From the NCBI RefSeq assembly GCF_963678635.1, contig NW_026971671.1, forward strand, positions 1-64,000: 64,000 bases of DNA. Direction: 5' to 3'. Under the pieces are notes generated by a model. It saw only the letters and a list, made by a program, of their open reading frames with translations. It did no database searches and was not told the DNA's origin. The translations under genes were made by a program, and so were the position numbers. The DNA is from Symsagittifera roscoffensis (taxonomy: Eukaryota > Xenacoelomorpha > Acoela > Convolutidae). Positions within the stretch are counted from its first letter, which is position 1. Each line of letters opens with the position of its first letter. Below are positions 11,523-20,684 of the stretch, in pieces.

Positions 11523-13813
11523 CGTGTTTACGCCTTATATCATTTGAAGCCTCTGGCCAGCCCCCGTTCATTCAACAAAGTTTTCAGATACTCGTTTCTT
11601 TCTTTTATCACCGCTAGAGCATCTTCGAAAGCGTCTTCCCCAATGTGCATACATTTGGTGACAAATACAGCCACGAGTTATTGTGCGGCTTTGTCCTTAG
11701 GGCCAGTGCCATGAGGTACTCTTCTGATGATGACAGTTTCCTTCTGATCATCCTTTCTTGTACATCCCTCACATAATCCATCTACCTGAACCAGAGGTCA
11801 TTCGCCACATGTTGCATTAACACAAGGTTGTCATCTACTCCTGGTGTCAATTTTAGCAACCTGGCGAAGATGGACAGTTCCAACACGATGACTTCGTCCA
11901 GCACCACACAATTTCTGCTATGCTTCTTAAGTCCATGGATGGCGTTTGAAATATCCGCCCAGACAGCAGGAAATTCAGAGCGAAGAGGGTAGTAATTGCC
12001 ATGATCGACGGATCTGTTCGGCGCGGGAATGGTCACATCAAGCTGTCCCTCTGCTATTGTAGTGACCATCGTGTAAACAAACTGTATTCCGGCAGCGCCG
12101 CATATCCGGTGACAACATAAAGACAATTATCACCGCGTTCCTCTTGAAGCGTTGCCGCACCGCTACTTGCACATCAGCCATGGCCGAAAGGAGCGTCATG
12201 ATTGCTTCTCCCATGACGTCATTGCTGGGAACTGATCGTTCTGTGAGGCCAGCCAGCAGCCCTCAGCTCTGTAGGTGATCATTGGAGCCGGCGATTATCA
12301 TCAACTGTGGGTCCATACTGACGATTCTTTGTACGCCTATCGCCATGCCCACTGCCTGTCCCCAATACAGCGTGGGAGCAGTTAGGAAAATTACATCGGG
12401 CCAGAAGGGGGAACGAGGCGTGTAGAGATAATCCGAACTAGCCACTATTAGATACTTGGCCTTCTTGAGGTCAAGGGGATCATATGCAGCAAACAGACAA
12501 TCGCCCATCGGTTTCTCCAGTCCTCTATACCTCCTGTCATCTCCTCTCACCGAGGTAGCTCTGGTGGCTCAGGGAACTTTCGATACATCTTGTGGTGTAT
12601 ATTATTGGACCTATTCTCCGTGGTGAACTTGCCACTCCGTAAAGTGGTACCAACTCTCTGGCCCTCCGACTGACATCCGTTAGGGATCGTGTATTTAGGG
12701 GTCCCATGGTTTTGTCCTGAGGCAACCCATCGAGATCCACAAAACTGAGCGCGGTAGCGGAGCTGAACTGCTCTTGCTCCGCCAATAGCCATTCCACGCC
12801 CGATATCCGGTACAATCCCGACACCATCTCGACAGTCTTCTGGCGTCTACTCGACTCGTCAAAGTATTCATTTTTAAGGTTTCCAGCATGTCAGCTTTCT
12901 ATTGCCACAACGCACTGGGATCTGGACGGTTCCAGAGCAGCACGCTTGTTGGCTCAACTCTCTCTGCTGGTGTAGCAGTTGCCGATGAATTTCCCACTGG
13001 CACACTCATGGAGGCCTGAGAACTCGTCTCATTAGGTCTTCCCAACCGGCTCTCCAAAGATTATCTTCGAGGAGGGGAAACCAGGGACCGCGGGAACAGT
13101 AACACGCGTTTCGGATGTCAGGAGTCCCAGAAGATTAGCGAGTGACTCTGGTACGTTGATCCTCACTCTGCATCTGCCAGTCAAGCTGGTCCGCGCCAGG
13201 GCGTCATTCGTCCTGAGTTCTCCTTCTATCTCCTCGATTCTCGTTTGAAAGGCGCCATTGATCCATCGCCTTTCTCTCAGTGTATTGAAATATATGCCAT
13301 CTCTGTGGTGAGATGATCAGTCATGCGCAACGTGTTTTCCAAATCCAAGAGGCGTAATCCGCCTGAATTGCTCTTGATCAGATTACGGACAATTTCATTC
13401 CATCGAGTCACGTTGCCATTCCTGAAGTCAACCACCGGCGTGCCCACTTCCGGGTTCTGCGGGATCCTGCACAGCACCACAAGCCTCAGTTTGAATTTCT
13501 CTTTCAGCTCATTCAAAGAGCAGACCACCAGAAGTTCCCACCTGCTCTCTAGGGTAACAGGAGCCCTCGAGATATCTTTGGTGCCCAACATCACTATCAA
13601 GGTATCCACCTGGTCCTCATTCTGAGACTCCATCATCTTGATGACCTGGGCCACAGAGGCTCCTCCGCAAGACACGAAAGTTGTCTGACCATTCACAAAG
13701 ATCTCGTTCAGGCCCCTCACCAGGCTATCTCCTACATTCAGATGACGATTTCCTGAAGGAATTGCTTGATCACTCACGGCCGGGTTCCAGTTCATCAAGT
13801 TCAGGCAGGCTCC
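11287..13813. repeat. Tandem duplication of 2527 bp, unit 2
   Basis: Second copy of 8762-11286. It is joined on the right to the complete N-terminal part of the SGNH-like domain, so the right edge is the native junction on the upstream (5') side of the element and 8762 is native on the downstream side. Confidence 0.95.
11782..12889 (-). pseudogene. Second SGNH-hydrolase-like module (right copy)
   Basis: Pieces 12889-12695, 12827-12537, 12550-12263 and 12126-11782 on the minus strand correspond one for one to the pieces at 9255-10362, with the same frameshifts and the same TGA at 12263. The gene was therefore already broken before it was duplicated. The IIAGSNDHL motif is intact in this copy. 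The last piece (12126-11782) contains a conserved-looking PAPNRSVD followed by NYYP and a helical C-terminus ending DLWF. Confidence 0.45.
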
Positions 13814-13957
13814 AGGATGCTCCGCAGCCACTTGCAAGAAGAAATTACGAACCGCAAGATTCTTCCTGATATCCACGACGCGAGATCTCAATGTAGTTTC
13901 GCCTCGTGTCGGACCAGCTTGCACGATGGCCCGTGTCATCCGTTCTGAATTGCTCAA
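13277..13957 (-). pseudogene. SGNH/GDSL-hydrolase-like domain, more complete copy
   Basis: A 226-codon frame. After an N-terminal basic helical region of about 65 residues comes HLNVGDSLVRGL, a good SGNH block I with the nucleophile Ser in GDS. Next is an alternating strand-helix pattern with VSCGGASV (block II-like Gly), then IVMLGTKDIS (block III position, GTKD for GxND), LVVLCRIPQ, and a C-terminal TDHLT. A one-base shift near 13287 brings in a better block V candidate reading DGIYFNTL, where the usual catalytic His would be Tyr. The upstream frame connects to the coiled-coil frame at 14016-14645 through a TAG and one frameshift, so coiled coil plus SGNH was probably one protein. Confidence 0.65.
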
Positions 13958-14015
13958 AAAGCGATCCGTGTGTTGGGAAGGGACAGCTCTACCCAGCTTC
14001 CGTCAGCAGGTCCTG

Positions 14016-14645
14016 CTAATTTCGTTCATCGCCGCTCTGGCTAGCTGATAGAACGACTCTTGGAATTGGGGGGCCATATATGTAACTGAATAGTCCGGTA
14101 AGTATCTCATTCCTATGACTTGAGGCAGATTGCGATGTCTGCGAAGGGACCACGGGCTCTCTAGGGATACACAGCTCCTGTGTCTTTGTCCTAGAAGATG
14201 CGTCCTTAGACCCGTCTGAATTCATCGTCGCCAGAAATTCCGGTAATATCTGGCCCACCTTTGCCAAATACAACTCTTTCAGATGCTTTATCTCTTCCTC
14301 TTTGAAGGTCATTTGTAGTTCGTCGTACTTCTTCTTCCATTCATCCCTTTCTCTGGCCATCGCCTTGTATTCCTCCAAATTGGCACGCAACTCTTGCCAG
14401 TCCTTCTCCTTCTTATCCAGGGTCTCAATGGTCTCCGAAGTCTGCATTTCCATTTCGCTCATCCTGACTTTCTTTGGTGGGGGAGCTGCTGTTGGAGAAT
14501 TCGTCGAATGCGATGGGCCCGGCCCATCACGGGAACGCTTAGCTCCAATGAGAGGCTGCATAGGCCAAACAGGTAGGGGCATCTCTCCTAGACGGTGATA
14601 CCTCTGCTGGCCTATTCGTGACCTGACCTTTGCCCTCGTCGCCAT
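14016..14645 (-). pseudogene. Coiled-coil N-terminal part of the SGNH-containing ORF
   Basis: A 209-codon frame from an ATG. The first 60 residues are basic and Pro/Ser-rich. Residues about 65-125 form a strongly charged heptad-like helix (many Glu, Lys and Leu, with several LKE/EYK-type steps), typical of a coiled coil. The C-terminal part is Ser/Pro-rich. This layout is what an ORF1-like or gag-like multimerising N-terminus looks like, but no domain is recognised. The TAG at 14016 is followed in frame by more coding-like sequence and then a shift into the SGNH frame, so I treat the stop as secondary. It is the start of the downstream ORF of the giant element. Confidence 0.55.
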
Positions 14646-15322
14646 CTCAGTAGTCTGTTTCGGCCTCTCTCGGCGATCCCGGGCTCACCGAAGGCTAACA
14701 TAAGGAACACTTCTAAGGAGCGGTCTCAACGACATTCTCTTCCTATTGAATTAGGGGGCGACGGTGAACATCGCCAACTCCGGGTCTTCTAGTGCAAAAT
14801 TACAATGTACCAGGCGTTGGTATATCTGGTCTAGAATCGTTCCTAGACTCGCTGAGACGAAATTCATCAATTCACTCGTGTCACTCATCTTTCTTCGTGT
14901 ATGTATTTTTGTACTCTTCTGATTGTTCAAAGTCAATAAACAACAACTCACGACTTAGAACCATCATTCAAAGCTGTTCGTTTTTTGGGTTAAAACGTCA
15001 TTCACATCTTTTAAAAACAATCCATTGAAACTCTCTTTTGTTATCAGTTTAAAAGCTAGCACCCAGGTGGATCCTACACCTGCAATCTAGTCAAGATAGC
15101 ACAACTGAACGCTGTCACTTTTCGTATCTAAAGTGTTCCAAGCTTCCATGACATGAACGTCACAAAACATAAGCTAACAATAACCTAACATACAAATCTC
15201 ACACATCAACACTATCACATAACAACCTATTCCCTAATAGTTAACCTAAAACGTAATCCTAGTGCCCAAAAAAGCAAACCTAACAAAGACTTATTAACAC
15301 CTATTGTGGCTCTAGCATATGC
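14646..15322. other. Spacer upstream of the SGNH-containing ORF
   Basis: About 680 bases with no convincing coding path. From 15040 on it is A/C-rich with scattered CCTAAC motifs but no tandem array. A 66-codon minus frame at 14751-14951 is probably chance. If the downstream ORF was expressed separately from gag-pol, its promoter or splice acceptor would lie here, but I cannot point to one. Confidence 0.4.
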
Positions 15323-15613
15323 TCAGATAGTTTTTTTTATGTAAGTAGACCTCTGTCCGTTTCTGAAAGTATTACATGTACGAGGGCATATGGTTCTCTC
15401 GGATAGTCTTTCCCAATTAGGATTATAGACTGGTAAAGAGAGAGAGGTCACTCCTCTCTCGACCAGGAAATCCCTGAGTCGAGTTAAGGCCAGCACCAAG
15501 TTTTCGGGATTTACATTCAGCTTGTCACAAGAAAACACAAATATTTCCCTGGTATCTGTGATGCGACAGAGGCTAGCTCTATCATACCTCCCACACCAGA
15601 CCGATGTTTCCAC
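15323..15613 (-). pseudogene. Unidentified 96-codon coding remnant between pol and the SGNH ORF
   Basis: A minus-strand frame with a clear protein-like core: a short strand-helix-strand pattern including IFVFSCDKL, a Leu-rich helix, and TSLSLPVYNPNWERL. The alternation and the SLPVYNP stretch look like a small alpha/beta domain, and a macro-domain-like fold crossed my mind without proof. The frame deteriorates after about residue 72. It lies on the same strand as, and between, the pol C-terminal region and the coiled-coil/SGNH ORF. Confidence 0.4.
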
Positions 15614-16029
15614 AATAACTCGATATTCTTATAATCTCTCTTGAAGCGGCCGCTAGTGCTGTCTTAAAGCTCACATCTGCAGTTATTGATATAGCGCACG
15701 TACGTTCCGTGAGTATGAAATCGCTGTCCGTGACGACGACATTGTTTGAATAGTGGTTTGGTAGATCAAAATAAGATTCAAAAACTCGTCCGAATGGTGT
15801 TTTTTTTTAGCATTTTTACCCTCCGTTTCTAGCTCTCCGGTTTCGCTCGCCGATTTTGATTTCTAATCATCAGATTTTTGGTGTGGGTGAGTCCTACCCC
15901 CAATCCCCGGACAAAAACTTCCATCGACGTCCCTTTCGATCGCCAAAATCGAGCAAATCGAGATTGGAATCTGGAACATATAAAAGACCATCTGGAGCGA
16001 CCCAGTTGGACTCAGTATTGTCGTGACTG
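15614..16029. other. Spacer between pol end and the 15323-15613 remnant
   Basis: No coding path supported on either strand. It contains a NotI-type GCGGCCGC at about 15646 and a T9 run near 15805. Probably decayed element sequence. Confidence 0.35.
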
Positions 16030-16960
16030 ATTTATTTGATGCTGATTTGGTCGACCCCTTGAATCATCAAGATGGTCTCATTCGGGTCTGCTGGCAGATC
16101 ATGGAGTCATTCGAGTACTCGCAGATTTGTCAATCCTTGCTCATGCATCTGCTCGGTCTCCGGTTCGAACTCAACTTCCGGCTCAGAGCAATCGTCGATC
16201 CAATCCTATTCTGTGTCGTTGACTAGGTCGATTTCTTGTGGCACCACCACTTCGTCCAGTACCACTAGAAAGTCCATCATGTCGCTCAAAACTAACCTGT
16301 CTATGACAAAATCCTCGCCATACGGATTGTACTTCTTCTTGCTTTTTCCTATTTTGCTCTGGCGTGTTTCCATGGTGAAAAGAAATTCAGGCTGTACTCG
16401 CTATTCAACTTCAGTTTGTTTTGGGCATTCCCAGTCCTCCTTGGCATATGGAAGAGTTTCGTCCACCTCCGCTCGCTCGGTTAATTCCAGGTCCAATGGC
16501 AGATCGCAATTATCTACCACCTCATTCCCGTCGTTTTTGTCCCACGTGCCTCTTTCATTCACTCGCAGGCAGGGTCCACTATCAAATAGTCTCCATCATG
16601 CATGTCAGCTGGGATACACCAGTCCACTGATGAGGCATTGCGTGGTTTGATGTTTTCGTAATCAGCCGCTCGTCCGGCGCTCAACCGATAAAAATGACCT
16701 TCTTGTTGTACTTTTTTCAGTAATTTTTTGGTTCCCAAATTCTCTTCAGGTAAAAACTGCTTCAAGATCTTTCAGCTGTCTTCCTCTAGATCTCCTTTGT
16801 CAGGTGCTCTGTTCTCGAGCCAATTCTTTAGATTGTTCGTCATTCTATCAATTAGTTGAGCCCTTAAAAGATCCAACAGCCGGTACCTTGCTTTCAGATA
16901 CGTCTTTACCACGTTTAATTGTCCGCGTGTTATCTCTGGAGCATGGGCATCATCCATCAA
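16030..16960 (-). pseudogene. C-terminal region of the giant element's pol, broken
   Basis: One path runs from the ATG at 16960 to 16559 with a single TGA at about 16772. A one-base deletion at about 16565 then shifts frame, and the path continues to about 16030 with two further stops. Visible features are a basic helical N-terminus, a GRAADYENIKP stretch, DWCIPADM and DYLIVDPACE, then a long acidic Glu/Asp/Val-rich tail. The block is compact and protein-like over about 300 residues but matches no domain I can name, and shows neither an HHCC finger nor a D,D-35-E pattern. It starts by overlapping the frame ending at 16950 by a few bases. Confidence 0.5.
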
Positions 16961-17222
16961 CTTGACTCACCATATCTTCTTCAAAGATGTTGCTTCCTGC
17001 ACTGATGGTTCCAGATTGGTACGGACGACCATAGCATGCGGACACTGCTATCAGTTCAAGCTCATCCGCGGCATTATCCACTACAGTGCCCTCCTCATCG
17101 GAGGTATACCTGTATCTGTCCGGGTCCCGATGCATTTCTCGATCCAACCCGCGCTGTTTCCATTCCACAAACAAGGAAGGAATCACAACCTCCGAGACAT
17201 CAGAATTGGAAGTAGTTTCCAA
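16950..17222 (-). pseudogene. Acidic region between RNase H and pol C-terminus
   Basis: A 90-codon minus frame, acidic and Ser-rich, with no recognised domain. It ends in a TGA overlapping the ATG of the next frame (16960), which looks like a frameshift in an originally continuous polyprotein. Confidence 0.4.
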
Positions 17223-17713
17223 CCTATTCTCCCAGGACTGAGTCCTGGAGTCATCACTCGAGCGGGTGGATTATACATCATTGTACTCCAACTTGTCTGT
17301 GATGTTTCTCGTCTCCCCCCCGATAAAACTCTGTCCCTTGGTCGCTTTGACATTGTCTCACTGGACAAGTCGTCCTCTCCGGGCCCGAAAGCGCATGACT
17401 AATCGGACAATGTCTCGTCCCCAGATGAGCTGTCCGAGTACGGCACGTATTCTTCTTTTGCCTCTGTGAATTGAACTGATTCTGACTTGACCCCGACTTC
17501 CTCAGTGGTTTAGACATTGGTTGCTTCCCTATGTTACGTGTACGAAGTCCTCAACAAGACATCCTTCTGCATCGAGTTCACAAACTGGTTCACTAACGAC
17601 CAGCAGTCCCGTACAACATCACCGGCCTTTTCTCTGTTCTTTCAGTGATTTTCAACCGCTGCATGATCTACATCCACTCATCACCATGTCGTTCAACCTC
17701 TCTGTCTAGCAGA
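17223..17713 (-). pseudogene. Decayed pol linker
   Basis: On the minus strand, short open stretches switch between frames. One, around 17500-17400, reads Ser/Asp/Glu-rich (TEAKEEYVPYSDSS). No integrase-like motif is visible. Several stops interrupt every frame, so this is heavily decayed. Confidence 0.35.
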
Positions 17714-18088
17714 TCACGGATTTTCAACATGACTTCCGTTCACCGTCTTGTTTAGCCTGGTCAGTTCTTGTTGAACCAGATTTGATTGAACTAGCAAATC
17801 CTCTGGAACCGGATCAACTTTCGCCAACAATTTTATCTCATCAGCCATCTCCGCTGGAAGTTCAGGATGTCCTGGTATAAGGTGCCCTGACTTGTCAAGC
17901 CACCTTGTGAGTGGCAGTTTGTCGTACGTGTCCTTGTCCACAAAGGAAAATCCATCTTTGATTTCTGCTTGATTTGCCTGCTTCTCTAATCGCTCATAAA
18001 ATTCTGTCTTTTTGCTGAGGCTGTCGGCATTCTGGTGTTTGTCACGGATTCGATGCTCTATGATCATGTGGTATCCGTCCAGAGGCAC
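17714..18088 (-). pseudogene. RNase H C-terminal segment and following linker of giant-element pol
   Basis: A 124-codon frame beginning LDGYHMIIEHR and continuing RDKHQNADSLSKK. This is the characteristic end of a Ty3/gypsy RNase H domain (the x-H-x-x-G/DK-x-N-x-ADxLSR motif). It then runs into a helical acidic linker. It is separated from the RNase H core (18122-18412) by about 30 bases with a frame change. Confidence 0.75.
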
Positions 18089-18121
18089 GATTCATCGACC
18101 AATAGAGCTTTGGCCCATTGA

Positions 18122-18412
18122 TTAGGTCTTCAGCCAGGCAAGAGCAAGATTCTCCACGCGCATGTTGAAGAGAGCACTCCCTAAGTAGGCTCTGTATTTC
18201 TCAACGGAAGTGATCACCGCGAACAATTCCGCCTTTGGTGGTGCGCCATACTTCAGTTCAGTGTCGCTCAGGACCTTAATTCCATTGGCTAATGGTCCTA
18301 GAACAGTTCTCCCATTCCACTCAGGTTCTTGGTGGAGTATGCCCGATATGGCAACCACTGTTGCGTCCGTGTCTAACACGAACATCCCCTTTTCTGTCGC
18401 GGAGCCTCGCAA
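18122..18412 (-). pseudogene. Ty3/gypsy RNase H domain (giant element)
   Basis: A 96-codon frame with KGMFVLDTDATVVAISGIL (first catalytic Asp in DTDA), an LHQ..W....V.GPLANG strand pair, ELKYGAPPKAELFAVI (catalytic Glu in AEL, preceded by an extra Pro) and FNMRVENLALAWL. In this family the last motif is normally VDN, so the third metal ligand reads Glu instead of Asp. The stop after AWLKT and the upstream frame change show it is not expressed as part of pol now. Its position between RT (right) and the RNase H tail (left) is the standard Ty3/gypsy order. Confidence 0.85.
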
Positions 18413-18414
18413 AG

Positions 18415-18900
18415 CGCTTATTATTCTCGAAGATGACCTGAGCCTCGTCCGTCCAGTTTTTGCCTTTTTTCCGCGTCAGCTTATGCATGGGGTATATCTT
18501 GTCAGCATACCGGTTGATAAACTATCGGTAGTAGTTAGCGAATCCGAGGAAGCTCATCAATTGCGTGTCGGTCTTCGGTGCTTTCCATGTCAACACCGCA
18601 TCAACAGCTTCGGGATCTGGTCTGACACCATGTTTATCCACAAGGCGGCCCAGATACTTGAATGAAATTCTCAACATTTTGCACTTTGAAGGTTTGCACT
18701 GACCCGCTTGTTTCTTGCAACCAAAGACCTCGTCATTGCGATGACCACGTCGCGATGACCACGTCATCAACGTAACACAATATGAGGTTGCCATACTTTT
18801 TAGTTTCATTCCTGAGTGTCTGAGCCATTAATCGTTGGAATGTAGCCGCCGCATTGCATAGTCCAAACTGCATTCTCTTCCCACTGGTACAGCCCCAGAT
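18415..18900 (-). pseudogene. Ty3/gypsy reverse transcriptase, C-terminal half only (giant element)
   Basis: Reads LGLYQW, then FGLCNAAATFQRLMAQ, then CYVDDVVIAT on the minus strand, with the catalytic YVDD codons at 18763-18774. After YVDD a short tandem duplication (GTGGTCATCGC.. twice) and a stop interrupt the frame, and about 20-30 codons usually found here are missing. It resumes with GQCKPSKCKM, KYLGRLVDKHGVRPDP and LMSFLGFANYYR, the classical RT thumb/connection, ending at a stop. The part before LGLYQW, including the first catalytic Asp of the palm, is absent, because the PR-RT linker joins directly to it at about 18900. The enzyme is therefore dead. Confidence 0.85.
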
Positions 18901-19178
18901 CGCTGAAAATTCTCCAGTCTATGATAGTCTGTGATCAGAGGTAATGCGTGTTCAAGCTTCCTTCCTCGTCGTATCGTCGCTTTCGCTGCCTCTGTGTTCA
19001 ACAACACACTCACACACATTCCGCTTTGAGTGAGTGGGAAGCTTCTTCCTAAAACAACTGAGCTTTTACTGTTTGGATTTGGAAGCAGGCACAGCTGTCT
19101 GTTGTTGCTTAGCTCATTTTGGTTCCTCGTCCTAAATGTCGCTACTACAGCCTGATGTGGTTTTAACCCAACCATCAT
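18900..19178 (-). pseudogene. Protease-RT linker of giant-element pol
   Basis: A minus frame reading KPHQAVVATF, then LCLLPNPNSKSSVVLGRSF and VSVLLNTEA, a beta-rich segment typical of the region between protease and RT in animal Ty3/gypsy polyproteins. It then fuses, through a large internal deletion, to the second half of RT. Confidence 0.6.
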
Positions 19179-19295
19179 ATCAGGAAAATTGGCACCTTTG
19201 CTTGGTTAATCAGGATTTTATTAAGTGGTTTCTTTTCATCCTTCCTCTCAGGGTCCTTGAATCTTATCAACCCGTCGTTGAGGTCAATCGTGACA

Positions 19296-19763
19296 TCAAA
19301 ATTGCGCACAGAAATCCCGTTCTAGCATGAACTGGTCGGACTCAACAAGGTTCACCAGGAAACTCACCCAGAGATGTCTCCCTCCTAGCTGCAACGAGAT
19401 GATGGGAGTCCTTCTGATCACGTATATTGCACCCTGATTAGCCGTTGCCAGTCTGGTGTTAGTCGGAATCAGATCCGACCTATCGAAACCCATGTTCATC
19501 CAAGTGCTCACAGGCTTGACACTGACCACTGCTCCGGTGTCTAATAGTCGCTTAACGGATAGTTGTCTACCCTGCACGTCCAGTACATGCGCGGCCAGAT
19601 CAGCTTCACAGCCTATGTCGACTGTGTCTTGTTCGAGCATGGCATTGTGTCCAATTCGTTGGACCTTAAGCTCTTGTCGACCAATATAGATCCGGCCTAC
19701 CTGGTCAGCTGCAACAGTCACGTGAGTTTTAGTGTAAATATTTATTCCATCCACGTTCATCAA
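19296..19763 (-). pseudogene. Retropepsin-like aspartic protease (giant element)
   Basis: A 155-codon frame containing LLDTGAVVSV, the catalytic DTG-A motif of retroviral-type aspartic proteases, then MNMGF, and ISLQLGGRHLWVSFLV followed by ESDQFMLERDF at the place of the family's second hydrophobic-Gly motif (usually ILGRDF, here LERDF). These proteases act as homodimers to cut Gag-Pol. The upstream half (19505-19763) is repeated at 23647-23905 in the 4143 bp duplication. The ordinary Gly of the C-terminal ILG motif is replaced, so activity is doubtful even without the surrounding frameshifts. Confidence 0.85.
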
Positions 19764-20296
19764 AATCGAATAAGGGCCATGGACTTAGATGTGATGTCCA
19801 TCTACTTTCATTAGTTTTGGAACCCCCGTTGTGAGCAGCGCTCGCACTGCCCTACAGTCCAACTGGGGAACCTTCTCTCTCATAGGAGTTCCGCGTAGTT
19901 GTCTAGGTGTACTAGCGTGATCTCACACGGCTCGCTCAAGTTCTTCACCACTTGATGGCCCGCGACCGATATGATCGATCTTATTTTCGTCCCTTCTCTT
20001 GTCATGCCGAAGTTCTTCCCCGAGATGACATTCAACTTTAGACCCTGCTTTCTGGGTTCCTGGTTGTCCTCCTTCTTTGATCTTCCCAGAATGTCGCCGC
20101 TCTGTATTCTCTAATTCTGACCTGACCCACTACTCAACATCTTTGGTGACCAATTCTTGCTGAACATTATGTAATGCGGTCCATGCCGCTAGGCCATAAT
20201 CCATTTTGAGCGCACCGGCTGACTCCGCCTCCAGGCACGAGGCAATTGCATCATCAGATAAGGTTTCCACCTTTTTGGTTGTGAAGGTGCCTGTTG
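19764..20296 (-). pseudogene. Gag C-terminus/protease linker (giant element)
   Basis: Minus-strand coding-like sequence with one visible path containing KLNVISGKNFGMTREG, then SIISVAGHQVVKNLSEP and VHLDNYAELL. It connects the zinc-knuckle frame to the protease with two or more frame changes. In the right-hand copy the first part (to about 24272) is in one open frame with the zinc knuckle. Confidence 0.5.
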
Positions 20297-20684
20297 TCAC
20301 TTTTTTCTTTCGTGACTCGGCTTTATTAATCCGGCGGGCTCGACTTGCCTTGACCCCGAAAGTGCCTCCTCATGGCGGGGATGCTTCGCGTCCGCTACTG
20401 CATCCCAGAATTGAGTGCAATCCAACTTTAAATGTCCCTCCAAATTGCAGAAGAAGCATCTTGGTCCATATCTCATAATGAATCCTCTCACATACTCTTC
20501 CTGGTCCTCATCGGTCGAATCAACGTCGTCAAGAAAATAGCCTCTTGCTTTCATGTTTTGTTATTAAGTAGAACAAGCGGAAACATGGTGGTCAATCGAA
20601 CCATAATTCGCACATGACCTTCTCTTATTCCTTTCGTCACGAGGGCTATACGAACTGGAGTTCGCGGCCAGTGTTTGTTCCGCT
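20297..20684 (-). pseudogene. Gag nucleocapsid with two zinc knuckles, first one damaged
   Basis: The frame 20554-20297 carries CFFCNLEGHLKLDC, a perfect CX2CX4HX4C zinc knuckle that binds RNA in Gag. Just upstream, at about 20595-20640, the minus strand reads CANYGSIDHHVSAC, the same spacing but with Tyr at the second Cys position, followed by two stop codons before the ATG at 20554. The frame ends early at 20297 because a T-run is one base shorter than in the right-hand copy. The flanking residues are basic upstream and acidic downstream, as expected for Gag. Confidence 0.85.

Noticed and set aside
15040-15300. Scattered CCTAAC motifs suggesting interstitial telomeric repeat
   Set aside because: Only isolated occurrences with irregular spacing and no tandem array.
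16072-16650. 192-codon plus-strand frame
   Set aside because: Ser/Arg/Thr-rich, as expected for the antisense of acidic coding sequence. The minus strand carries the pol tail there.
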